Source: CAVZCK01 sp963798805 (GTDB lineage Bacteria; Pseudomonadota; Alphaproteobacteria; Rhizobiales; Rhodomicrobiaceae). Taken from it: a DNA stretch of 64,000 nucleotides. A program made the translations under genes and the position numbers. The stretch spans positions 496,001 through 560,000 of the forward strand of contig CAWCVC010000010.1 of NCBI GenBank assembly GCA_963798805.1, read 5' to 3'. A model generated the notes under the pieces. The model was given only the letters and a program-made list of their open reading frames with translations, ran no database searches and was not told where the DNA came from. Positions 18,221 to 27,577 of the stretch are shown one piece after another (position 1 is the stretch's first letter; the number at the start of each line of letters is the position of its first letter).

Positions 18221-18619
18221 ATGAAATATCTGAAGCACGCCGGCTACGTGGCTTCTCTTGGTGCGGCGCTAGCATTTGGGTTGGCCCCTCTTAGCTATTC
18301 TGCAAATGCGATGCCAAATGCTTTAGCACAGACAAAAACAACCACTTCAAGCTTGGGTGGTTTGCAAAAGGTCGACTATCACGGCCATCATTGGCACCAT
18401 CACCACCGTCATTGGCATCACGGGTGGGACAATGACTGGAACCCCGGCGCGGCAATCGCGCTCGGCGTCATAGGCTCGCTTGTCGCGAGCGGCGTCAGCG
18501 AAAGCGAAGCTCGCTCCGACGTGCGGCGCTGCGAGGAGCGCTATCGGTCCTTCGAGCCGGACACGGGTCTTTACACCACCTATGGCGGAGAGAAGCGGCT
18601 TTGTCCGTATCTGCGCTAA
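18221..18619 (+). CDS. BA14K-family exported protein
   Basis: A 132-residue secreted protein. It has a signal peptide (about residues 1-38, cleavage near SANA or ALAQ), a His/Trp-rich linker with alternating H and W (about 46-65), a short hydrophobic segment, and a C-terminal BA14K domain with the two Cys of CEERYRSF and RLCPYL. The founding Brucella protein is a lectin-like immunoreactive antigen; the function here is unproven. AAGGAGG lies about 10 bases before the ATG, and a good terminator follows. Confidence 0.85.
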   Translation: MKYLKHAGYVASLGAALAFGLAPLSYSANAMPNALAQTKTTTSSLGGLQKVDYHGHHWHHHHRHWHHGWDNDWNPGAAIALGVIGSLVASGVSESEARSDVRRCEERYRSFEPDTGLYTTYGGEKRLCPYLR

Positions 18620-18640
18620 TTGAACAGTTACCGACACTGA

Positions 18641-18669
18641 AATGGCTGGCCATCGCCAGCCATTTTTTT
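18641..18669 (+). terminator. Rho-independent terminator of the BA14K gene
   Basis: ATGGCTGGC-CATC-GCCAGCCAT, a perfect 9-bp stem, followed by seven T residues, 22 bp after the stop codon. Confidence 0.85.
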
Positions 18670-18697
18670 GCCCTCGTGGCGCGGAAACGGATGGAGC

Positions 18698-19072
18698 CTA
18701 ATTCGAGGCGTCGATCTGCGCCGGCGTAATCGACACCAACTCGCCGCAGCCGCAGGCGCTCGTCTGGTTTGGATTGTTGAATACGAAACCGGAGGTCAGC
18801 TTGTCGGCCCGATAGTCCATCTCCGTGCCGAGCAGGAACAGGATCGCCTTCGGCTCAATGAAGATCTTCACGCCCTTATCCTCCACGACATCCTCGTGAG
18901 GACCGTGCTCGCGGGCATATTCCATCGTATATTCCATGCCGGCGCAGCCGCCCTTCTTCACGCCGACGCGCAATCCTATCACCGGATCGCTGCTACTAGC
19001 CATGATCTGCTTTACGCGCTCTGCGGCGGCATCGGTCAATATCATCACTTTGGGGCGTTCGAACTTCGCCAT
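18698..19072 (-). CDS. HesB/IscA-family iron-sulfur assembly protein
   Basis: A-type Fe-S carrier of 124 residues. It has all three conserved cysteines: one in KKGGCAGMEY and two in SACGCGE near the C-terminus. An N-terminal MAKFERPKVM extension precedes the domain. It would carry an Fe-S cluster from a scaffold to apoproteins in the cytoplasm. It stands alone here, without suf or isc genes, so whether it is SufA, IscA or ErpA by role cannot be told. It is convergent with the BA14K gene. Confidence 0.88.
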   Translation of the reverse strand: MAKFERPKVMILTDAAAERVKQIMASSSDPVIGLRVGVKKGGCAGMEYTMEYAREHGPHEDVVEDKGVKIFIEPKAILFLLGTEMDYRADKLTSGFVFNNPNQTSACGCGELVSITPAQIDASN

Positions 19073-19298
19073 GCGCCATACCTCTTTGTCTCACAGCAAT
19101 ATGTGCGACATCCCGCCTCAAATGCAAGGGCCGGGCGATCCCCGGCCTCCCTTGCGCGAGATGGCAGGCTGGGTCCCGTTTTTCGCATGCCTAAATGATT
19201 GGCCGCGCACCGCAACCAGGTGCTATTTGTGGGCACGGTCCCCCTGGCGATTCCGTGGGCGGTTTTGTGCGCCCATCCTCCCCAAGGCAACGATAAGA

Positions 19299-20246
19299 AT
19301 GACAACGCCTGACGCCGTCTCCGCCGCTGCCCAACCCAACGGCGCCGGCTCCAGTGACTCGCCCCTATTGGGCATGGCATCCGCCGCTGCGGCTTTCGGC
19401 ATGCTGAGCGTGATGAGCCTGTTCGCCAAGCTCCTCAGCGCCCACCACAACGTCACCGAGATCGCCTTCTGGCGCAACGTCATCGCACTTGTGCCTTTCA
19501 TAGCGCTCGTCGCCTTTAGCCGCCGCGATCTTCTCACCATCCGCAGCAAGCCGCGCATCCTGGTCATTCGCTCGCTCGTCGGCACGCTCAGCATCATGTT
19601 CCTGTTCGGCGCCTTTTCGCTGCTGCCCATGGCGAATGCGACCGCGCTGATCTTCACCTCATCGCTGTTCGTGCCGGTACTCGGCTTCTTCTTTCTTGGC
19701 GAGCAGGTGGGTCCGTATCGCTGGAGTGCGATTGTGGTCGGCTTTATCGGCGTGATCTGCGTCGCCCAGCCGGGCGGCGACTGGAACATGCTCGGCGTTG
19801 CACTCGGTCTGACTGCGGGGTTCTTTAACGCGATTCTCGGCACGCTGCTCAGGCTGCTGGGGCGCACCGAGCGGCCCGAAACCATGACCTTCTATTTTCT
19901 GTTGATCGGCGCGCTGATCCTCGCCCCTATCATGCCCTTCATCGGAACCTTGCCCCGCCAGGACGAGATCGGTCTGCTTTTCGGCCTTGGAGTATCGGGA
20001 GCGCTGATGCAGTACCTGCTGTCGATGGCGTTCAAATATGCGCCGGCCGCGCTCGCTACTGTCTTCAACTATACGCAGATCATCTGGGCGACGCTGTTCG
20101 GCTGGGCCGTATTCGGAGACTGGCCGGCCGTGAATATTCTCATCGGTGCGGCAATCATCATCGGCTCCAGCATCATCGTCATTCTGCGCGAGCGATATCT
20201 GGCGCGCAAAGGCCGACTGCCCCGTCTGCCCGTTGCCACCTCATAG
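19299..20246 (+). CDS. DMT/EamA-family transporter
   Basis: A 315-residue inner-membrane transporter with about ten hydrophobic helices arranged as two EamA repeats. The first repeat starts near GMASAAAAFGMLSVMSLFAKLL and the second near GVALGLTAGFFNAILGTLLR. Members export amino acids, nucleobases or other metabolites. The ATG at 19299 is chosen because residues before it (frame open to 18936) are low-complexity and overlap the divergent Fe-S gene. Shine-Dalgarno support is weak. Substrate unknown. Confidence 0.85.
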   Translation: MTTPDAVSAAAQPNGAGSSDSPLLGMASAAAAFGMLSVMSLFAKLLSAHHNVTEIAFWRNVIALVPFIALVAFSRRDLLTIRSKPRILVIRSLVGTLSIMFLFGAFSLLPMANATALIFTSSLFVPVLGFFFLGEQVGPYRWSAIVVGFIGVICVAQPGGDWNMLGVALGLTAGFFNAILGTLLRLLGRTERPETMTFYFLLIGALILAPIMPFIGTLPRQDEIGLLFGLGVSGALMQYLLSMAFKYAPAALATVFNYTQIIWATLFGWAVFGDWPAVNILIGAAIIIGSSIIVILRERYLARKGRLPRLPVATS

Positions 20247-20344
20247 GCAGCCTCGCCGGCGCACCTCTTGTCATCGGGGAGAACACGGCGGATCTTCGGC
20301 AGTCTGAGCCCCCGCTACGGGGCGTATTCAGGACAGGGGCAGCC

Positions 20345-21180
20345 ATGTCAGTTGCCGTCCACGCCATCCGAACCGGCTCGGTGCGGATCAAGACCGCCCA
20401 GATCCGTGGGCGTGGACACGGTCTCGCCCGGCGGATGAACATCTTCCGCGACCCGAACTGGTCGGATTGGCTGCCGACTTTCGCCTGGTTGATCGACCAT
20501 CCAGACGGGCCGATCCTGGTCGACACGGGGCAAGGCAAGCACCTGCTCGACCATGCCGCTTCCTGGCATCCCTATCTGCGCTGGGAGGTCGGCTTCAAAA
20601 TGGGCGCGGAAGACGAGATCGGCCCGAAACTGAAGGCGATGGGCCTGTCGCCGCGCGACATCGGCAAGACCGTACTGACGCATCTGCATGTCGATCACGA
20701 CGGCGGCCTCGCGATCTGCCGAATGTCGATATTTTCGTGCATCCGGGCGAATTGGAGACCGCCAAGGGTTTGCTCGGACGGATCCGCGGCTATCTGCCGA
20801 ACCGCTGGCCGAGCTGGTTCGATCCACAGCCGCTCGTCTTCGTGCCCTCGGACGGACCGTCTCCGGCGCGCCGCGACCTGACCAGCGACGGAGCGGTATT
20901 CGCGGTCGCAACGCCCGGCCATACGCGGGATCACATTTCGGCGTTCGCGCTCGTTGATCCTGCCACCGACCTGCATGTCTGCATGGCGGGAGACACCTCA
21001 TACACGCAGCAGCTCATGGTGGACGGGCTGGTCGACGGAGTCAGCGGGGACGAACGGCAGGCGATGAGCACACTGGCCTGGCTTCGCAGCTTCGCTGCAA
21101 GCCACCCGACGATCTATCTGCCAACCCATGACCCGGACAGCGAGCGCCGGCTGCTGTCCGGCGAGACCGTCAAACTCTGA
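20345..21180 (+). pseudogene. MBL-fold hydrolase, N-acyl-homoserine-lactonase-like, frameshifted
   Basis: Metallo-beta-lactamase-fold protein split by a one-base loss. The first frame (20345 to about 20711) carries the metal motif THLHVDHDGG. The second frame (about 20713 to 21180) continues as DLPNVDIFVHPGE, then ATPGHTRDHIS, AGDTSYTQQ and YLPTHDPDS. The order and spacing resemble quorum-quenching AHL lactonases (AttM/AiiA type), a family-level inference. Inserting one base after CTCGC at 20711-20713 gives an intact 278-residue protein. Unlike the other breaks in this window, no GANTC-like hexamer lies at the break, so it may be a true mutation. Confidence 0.72.
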
Positions 21181-21190
21181 AGCAGCGCTC

Positions 21191-21775
21191 TCAGAGATCG
21201 CTCTTGCGGATGATCCATCGCTCCTGCGCCCCCGGCCGGAAATCTGCGAATTCCTCGAGCAGGGCTTCTGCGCTTTCGGCAACCAGGATCATCTCGCGGT
21301 TCTCCCGGCGCAACAGGCGCTCAGCGACGGCGTGATCGAGAAAGCCGAGAAGCCGGTCGTAATAGCCGTCGATATTCAGGAGTCCGCACGGCTTTGCGTG
21401 AAAGCCGAGCTGCGCCCAAGTCAGCACCTCGAAAAATTCCTCGATAGTGCCAAGTCCCCCTGGCAGCGCGGCAAAGCCGTCAGACAGTTCGGACATCAGC
21501 GCCTTGCGCTCATGCATCGAGCCCACAATCCTGAGCTCGGTCAGCCCGTGATGAGCCAGTTCCATATCGACAAGCGCCTGCGGCATGACGCCGATGACCT
21601 CGCCGCCGGCCGCCAGCGCCGCATCGGCCGCGACATTCATCAGCCCCACGCCGCCGCCGCCATAGACGAGGCCGATGCCCCGCGAGGCGACCAGTGTGCC
21701 GAATTGCGCCGCAGCTTCGGCATGGACGTCGCGCACGCCGCGGCTGGACGCCGCAAAAAGACAAATCCGCTTCAT
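21191..21775 (-). CDS. LOG-family protein (TIGR00730 type)
   Basis: Rossmann-like protein of about 194 residues with the family motif PGGLGTIEEFFEV and the YGGGGVGLMNVAADAALAAG nucleotide-binding region. Characterised members are cytokinin riboside 5'-monophosphate phosphoribohydrolases, and bacterial homologues hydrolyse AMP-like nucleotides. The start at 21775 (MKRICLFAASS) matches the family N-terminus; the frame is open 10 residues upstream. Confidence 0.9.
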   Translation of the reverse strand: MKRICLFAASSRGVRDVHAEAAAQFGTLVASRGIGLVYGGGGVGLMNVAADAALAAGGEVIGVMPQALVDMELAHHGLTELRIVGSMHERKALMSELSDGFAALPGGLGTIEEFFEVLTWAQLGFHAKPCGLLNIDGYYDRLLGFLDHAVAERLLRRENREMILVAESAEALLEEFADFRPGAQERWIIRKSDL

Positions 21776-21826
21776 GTGATCAAGTCCGCTCCGGCCAGCC
21801 GCCAAAATAACGAGAGAGATCCGCGA

Positions 21827-22642
21827 TCAATGTGAATTGGACCTGATGAATTTGGCAATAACACCGACGGCCTGGTCCTCGACGCCGAAATAGCCATGCG
21901 GTGCCTTGGCCTCGCATGGTTCCGACCGCGGCGGGCGGCCGCCATCGAGCAGCACGATCTCGACCTTGGCCGCTTTCGTCAGCCGCGCCTGCAATTTGGG
22001 CGCGCCCGCAGCCGGGCTGAGATCGCAGCCGTCTCTCTTGTGCGAGACAATGAGCGTCGGCGCAGTGATCTTTGTGAGCGGCATGCTGGCGACGCCGTTG
22101 TGGTAGGTCGAGGCAATCTTCCAATTCGGCTTTGCCCTGGTGATCGTCGATGTGAGAACCAGCCCGTCAATATTTCGGCCGCCGATCGCACCATTTGCCG
22201 CCGAGAATGTGCCCATGCTGGTGCCAACCAGCCAGACCGGCACGTTCTTCTCCTTCTTCAGAAAGGCGGCGACGGCGGTGATGTCGTCTGCATGCGCCTT
22301 GCTCATCCGGAAGATCGCATTCATGCCGCCGGAGTGGTCCGAGGGTGCATCTATCACCGCAACCATGAGTCCGTGACTGGCGAACATCTCTCGCGTGCGG
22401 ACCAGGAAATTGCCCGCGCCCCAATTCATGGACGAGGCGCTTTTTAGGCCGAGCGCACCCTTTCCGCCCGCAAACAGGATCACGGCGGCAACGGCCGCAT
22501 CCGGCTTTATTAGGATGAATTTTTCGGTTGCGCCGCGCGGCGTTTTAATCGCCTCGAGCGAGGCGGTCGAAGCGCTGGCGGATTGAGACGCAAAGGTAAA
22601 CAGGCAGATCGAGAGAAACGCAGGAAACCATCCCCGCCGCAT
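21827..22642 (-). CDS. Exported alpha/beta-hydrolase-like protein
   Basis: A 271-residue protein with an N-terminal signal peptide (cleavage near SASA-S, about residue 25) and an alpha/beta-hydrolase outline. The oxyanion region is VILFAGGKGALGL, the nucleophile elbow is GTSMGTFSA with a serine, an Asp lies in SHKRDGCD, and a late His is in APHGYFG. The start at 22642 has GGAGG 6 bases upstream; the frame is open to 22735. It probably acts on an ester in the periplasm; the substrate is unknown. Confidence 0.72.
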   Translation of the reverse strand: MRRGWFPAFLSICLFTFASQSASASTASLEAIKTPRGATEKFILIKPDAAVAAVILFAGGKGALGLKSASSMNWGAGNFLVRTREMFASHGLMVAVIDAPSDHSGGMNAIFRMSKAHADDITAVAAFLKKEKNVPVWLVGTSMGTFSAANGAIGGRNIDGLVLTSTITRAKPNWKIASTYHNGVASMPLTKITAPTLIVSHKRDGCDLSPAAGAPKLQARLTKAAKVEIVLLDGGRPPRSEPCEAKAPHGYFGVEDQAVGVIAKFIRSNSH

Positions 22643-22760
22643 GGCGCCCTCCCCAGGGTTCTTATGCATTCCGAATGAAGAATAGAGCAGGATGGGGTGC
22701 GGCGAAAGCACAAGCGATGCGGCTCGCGTCGGCATCTTGAAACTTCGCAGATCTCAGATC

Positions 22761-23192
22761 TTAGCCGCGATCGAAGCGGGTGAAGGCGCGGTGCGGCGCG
22801 ACCGGCAACTCATCATTGCGGTAGCGCCGGTCCTCCTCGAGTTGCTGTTGCAGGTGGTTTTCAAACCATTTGTCATCCTGCTCGCGGTCCTTGATCAGCG
22901 TCGGCGTCGGCCGGCCGATGTGATCGGGAGGAGGAGGCGGGGAGCGGGAAATGAGGTCGGCGGCCACGGACGCCGAACGTGGCATGGGCTCCTCCGGCGC
23001 GGGGATTTTGCCGACATGATCGAATTTCTGATCGATCCTGTCCATCCGGACATCCAGCCGGTCGAGCCGTGCGTCGAAAATCGTCAGGCGCTGCTCGATC
23101 AGGGACATTCGCAATCTAAGATCGTTCGCCTCCTCGAGAATACGATCCAATTTCTTCTCGATCCGTTGCAGCTGCTCGCGTGATGGGTCCAT
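22761..23192 (-). CDS. Hypothetical coiled-coil protein
   Basis: I do not recognise this 143-residue protein. Residues 5-60 show a heptad pattern rich in Leu, Ile, Arg and Asp (LQRIEKKLDRIL, then RLDRLDVRMDRIDQKF) that predicts a coiled coil. A Pro-rich linker and a charged C-terminus with EEDRRYRND follow. There is no signal peptide or membrane segment. It lies between ettA and the hydrolase gene on the same strand. Codon use resembles its neighbours. Confidence 0.6.
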   Translation of the reverse strand: MDPSREQLQRIEKKLDRILEEANDLRLRMSLIEQRLTIFDARLDRLDVRMDRIDQKFDHVGKIPAPEEPMPRSASVAADLISRSPPPPPDHIGRPTPTLIKDREQDDKWFENHLQQQLEEDRRYRNDELPVAPHRAFTRFDRG

Positions 23193-23265
23193 CAGAACCG
23201 TCAGTATCCGTCGTTTCGTGCCCTACTAACAACCTATTGCGGGCGGGGCCAAAAGACAATGCAAA

Positions 23266-24924
<1,659 letters not shown>

Positions 24925-25032
24925 GGGCACCTTCGAGAGCAGCAATTTCGGGATAGATCGAGCGCCGTTTTAACGGCAGGCGGGGATTAGCTCAAGGCAG
25001 TCATTTGCGGGTGCGACAGCGGGCGACGCCGC

Positions 25033-26070
25033 TCAGGCTTCCACATAGGCGTATTTGATCTGCTCCTTGATCTGCGGTCCCCGGCTTTCATTTAGGAAGT
25101 CGCGGCTGAGGCGCAAGAAGGCCGCGCGCTTCATGGTGTCGGTCTCGCCGGACCACAGGATGCATTGAATCCGCTGCAGGATATCGGCGGCCAGTGCGAC
25201 ATCGCCGCCCCCCGGTGCGTCGGCTATGAAGTCGCTCATCGGCTGCGGCACCGGCCAGCGCCTGGGGAGACTTTCCGCGCGCAAAACGCCAAGCTCGATG
25301 GAGACCGGAAAGAGAAGCTCTCGCGCTTCGTCGAGCCTCTCGGCAAAGATCTGCTGGATTTCCCTCAGCGACGGCCGGCGCCCTTCGCCGGCAATGGCGA
25401 GAAGCTCATCGAACGCCTCCAAGAGGGCGAGCCGCGCGGAACGCATATGCAGATCGACGATGAGCGAGGTGACCTTCGGATCGAGGATCTGGCGCCCAAG
25501 GACGGGCCGCAGACGGGGACGCGCCGTGCCGGCCGCCAGGACGCCGTCCGCCGCACCGGGCGGCTGCCAGCGCCAGATAAAGACCGGGTCCGCGATATTC
25601 TTCAGATGCCGCTCGCCGATCGGCAGCAGTTCCTCACCGAGGGCGTTCTTGGTCTGCCGGTAGATGGTGTCGGACAGGCATATGCCGCCGGGCGGCGCCA
25701 ACTCTTCGAGGCGGACTGCAACATTGATGCCCTCTCCGTGAATGTCCGTCTTCTCCAGAATAATATCACCCACATTTGCGCCCATGCGGAAATCGATTTG
25801 CAAGTCCCCGCGCGTTCTCGACTTGCGCGCAGCCATGATGCGCTGTACATCGAAAGCAAATTTGACCGCGTTAAGAGCACTGTCGAAGGCGATCAGAGAG
25901 CCGTCGCCCATAAAACGGACAACTCGTCCGCTATATCGAGTAACCGACGGGTTAAATACGTCTTCATGCAATTGGGTAAGCGCGTTGATGGTGCCAAAAT
26001 CATTTTGACTGATGAGGATACTGTAATTGACAACATCCGCGGCTACGATTGCGGCCAATCTCCGCTCCAT
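25033..26070 (-). CDS. Class III adenylate/guanylate cyclase-domain protein
   Basis: Predicted cyclase of 345 residues with an N-terminal CHD domain (about 1-165). Metal-binding aspartates sit in AAIVAADVVNYS and RFMGDGS, and the transition-state Asn and Arg are in GINVAVRLEE, so the site looks active. The C-terminal 170 residues are helical and unassigned. The start at 26070 has GAGGAAG upstream. It is divergent from a Crp/Fnr regulator gene 226 bp away, so the pair may form a cyclic-nucleotide circuit (inference). Confidence 0.85.
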   Translation of the reverse strand: MERRLAAIVAADVVNYSILISQNDFGTINALTQLHEDVFNPSVTRYSGRVVRFMGDGSLIAFDSALNAVKFAFDVQRIMAARKSRTRGDLQIDFRMGANVGDIILEKTDIHGEGINVAVRLEELAPPGGICLSDTIYRQTKNALGEELLPIGERHLKNIADPVFIWRWQPPGAADGVLAAGTARPRLRPVLGRQILDPKVTSLIVDLHMRSARLALLEAFDELLAIAGEGRRPSLREIQQIFAERLDEARELLFPVSIELGVLRAESLPRRWPVPQPMSDFIADAPGGGDVALAADILQRIQCILWSGETDTMKRAAFLRLSRDFLNESRGPQIKEQIKYAYVEA

Positions 26071-26296
26071 AGCTTCCTCATACAAAAGAGAGAACGAGAC
26101 TGAAAAAGCGTGAAAGAGCAATCCACGATGGGTAAACCACTGGTTGCAGAAATCGCCGGTCTCGCCTTTGCAGTCAATTGTGTTTTCCCTGAATGTCTCT
26201 GGCGCTGTGCGTAAAGATTGGCATTAAATATCTTTTTACCCGGCCGGTGCGGACGCGCCGCAACAGGCGATCGAGGGCGACAAGGGGTAGCGGGTC

Positions 26297-27007
26297 ATGA
26301 GCAGCAAAGGCATCAGCCTCAGGAACGGCGCACGTGCGGGTCATTCCATTCTGAACTCCCTGTCCGCCGAGACGCTAAAGCGGATCGAGCGCGGCGGGAC
26401 ACGCACGACTTGGCAAAAGGGCCAGGAGATCATCAGACGCTCTGACGATTATGACGATGTCTTCATTTTGATGTCGGGCCTTGCCCGGGTGATCGTGTTC
26501 TCGGCTACGGGCAAGGCTGTCAATTTCCGCCGGATCGACCCCGGCGATATCTTCGGCGAGTTCGCCGCGATCGACGGTGACCGGCGCTCGGCCTCGGTCG
26601 AGGCGGTCGAGCCTTGCACCGTCCTCAGCATGAGCTCGAGCTTCTTTCGCGAGATGATGCAGACCGATCACGCCTTCATGAACGCGGTGCTCAATCATCT
26701 CGTGAGGCAGTTGCGCTCGATGACCGCGCGCATCGTCGAGTTCAGCACGCTGGCGGTAACCAACCGGATCCACTGCGAGCTGCTGCGGATGGCGCGCTCG
26801 GCGCGGAACGGCAATGGCGAATATGAGATCACGCCAGCACCGACGCATCTGGAGATCGCCGGGCGCATCAGCACCCACCGCGAGGCAGTGTCGCGCGAGA
26901 TCAGCCGCTTGAAAAATCTGGGAATCATCGAGCGGCGCGGACGCGCTTTGGTGGTCAAGGATTTCCCGCGTCTGGAGCGGATGGTGCACGAAGCCAGCGG
27001 CGAGTAG
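26297..27007 (+). CDS. Crp/Fnr-family transcriptional regulator
   Basis: A 236-residue regulator with an N-terminal cyclic-nucleotide-binding fold (about 20-140, with the phosphate-binding cassette FGEFAAIDGDRRSASV) and a C-terminal winged helix. The recognition helix reads STHREAVSREISRL. It combines the Arg and Glu positions of Crp with the Ser-Arg of Fnr, so half-sites of TGTGA or TTGAT type are expected. No N-terminal Cys cluster is present, arguing against an oxygen-sensing Fe-S Fnr. A TGTGA-N4-TCACA palindrome lies 70 bp after its stop. Confidence 0.9.
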   Translation: MSSKGISLRNGARAGHSILNSLSAETLKRIERGGTRTTWQKGQEIIRRSDDYDDVFILMSGLARVIVFSATGKAVNFRRIDPGDIFGEFAAIDGDRRSASVEAVEPCTVLSMSSSFFREMMQTDHAFMNAVLNHLVRQLRSMTARIVEFSTLAVTNRIHCELLRMARSARNGNGEYEITPAPTHLEIAGRISTHREAVSREISRLKNLGIIERRGRALVVKDFPRLERMVHEASGE

Positions 27008-27076
27008 CCCGAAGCTTCCGATTCTGCCGGGGGTTGAATTGGCAAAAATGTCACAACCGCCCCAGAACGACGCAGA

Positions 27077-27090
27077 TGTGATGATTCACA
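27077..27090. promoter_or_regulatory. TGTGA-N4-TCACA palindrome (Crp/Fnr-type)
   Basis: Perfect inverted repeat TGTGA-TGAT-TCACA. The half-site is Crp-like, but the 4-base spacer is that of Fnr-type sites. This matches the mixed recognition helix of the regulator encoded just upstream, which makes it a candidate target of that protein. Confidence 0.35.
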
Positions 27091-27112
27091 CTTCCCGCTT
27101 CGAGCTTGGATG

Positions 27113-27128
27113 TTAAGGTTGCCTTAAC
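27113..27128. promoter_or_regulatory. CtrA-type box TTAA-N7-TTAAC
   Basis: TTAA-GGTTGCC-TTAAC matches the CtrA consensus exactly. It sits inside a larger perfect palindrome, TGTTAAGG-TTG-CCTTAACA (27111-27129). It lies about 230 bp before the first hairpin of the candidate small RNA. Confidence 0.4.
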
Positions 27129-27360
27129 AACAACGGATGTGCTTTAAATAACAAACCAAAACATCGGCAACGTCTTCTTCGGACTTGGACAAGATGACGT
27201 AACCAGTTGGGGAATTAACTGTTTTTGATACTATGTTATTTGGGCATTTTTAGTGAGAATAGGGCGAACAGCGGTTTTTAAATTGGGATCGCTGCACAAT
27301 GAAAATTTCACCTAGATCCGCCATATAAGGATCAGAGCTTTTGCCCGGTAATATATTTTA

Positions 27361-27510
27361 CCAGCCCCTCTGCAATCCGGGGTTTGCCTGGTGTTGCAGA
27401 AAATAGACCAGTTCAGGGGCAGCGGCCCGGCCGCTCAACTTGAGCTGAGACCTCCCGGTACTGCAAATACAGGTCCACCCCGCTCCTTCGAAAGAGGGAG
27501 CGGGTTTTTT
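27361..27510 (+). ncRNA. Candidate structured small RNA with intrinsic terminator
   Basis: No protein frame is supported, yet the sequence is densely structured. The outer stem GCCCCT (27364-27369) pairs with AGGGGC (27415-27420) and encloses CTGCAA/TTGCAG (27370-27375 with 27394-27399). A tight hairpin AGCGGC-CCG-GCCGCT spans 27421-27435. GACCT/AGGTC (27449-27453 with 27471-27475) encloses GTA/TAC. An 11-bp GAAA-loop terminator ends it. The 5' end is uncertain, and no known RNA family could be matched by eye. It could instead be the leader or tail of an unannotated transcript. Confidence 0.5.
27478..27510 (+). terminator. Strong rho-independent terminator
   Basis: CCCGCTCCTTC-GAAA-GAGGGAGCGGG, an 11-bp stem with one G-T pair and a GAAA tetraloop, followed by six T residues. 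It points in the plus direction, so it does not serve mutL, which ends nearby on the minus strand. Confidence 0.88.
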
Positions 27511-27577
27511 CATGCTGCGCGAGATAGGTGCAAGGACCGGCAGCGCGATGCCACAAGAGCCGTAGCTCCGGGGCGGT

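Larger units (their letters stand above)
27008..27360. other. AT-rich intergenic spacer
   Basis: About 350 bp without a supportable coding frame and visibly more AT-rich than its surroundings. It holds two palindromes (27077-27090 and 27111-27129) and leads into the candidate small RNA at 27361. Confidence 0.6.

Noticed and set aside
20345..21180. Adding the lactonase-like gene to the GANTC frameshift class
   Set aside because: The break needs one base added, not removed, and there is no GAANTC or GANTTC hexamer at the junction.
27361..27510. 6S, SRP or tmRNA identity for the structured RNA
   Set aside because: The 5' and 3' ends do not pair as in 6S, the conserved SRP tetraloop region is absent, and it is too short and lacks a tRNA-like end for tmRNA. 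It is left as an unassigned candidate.
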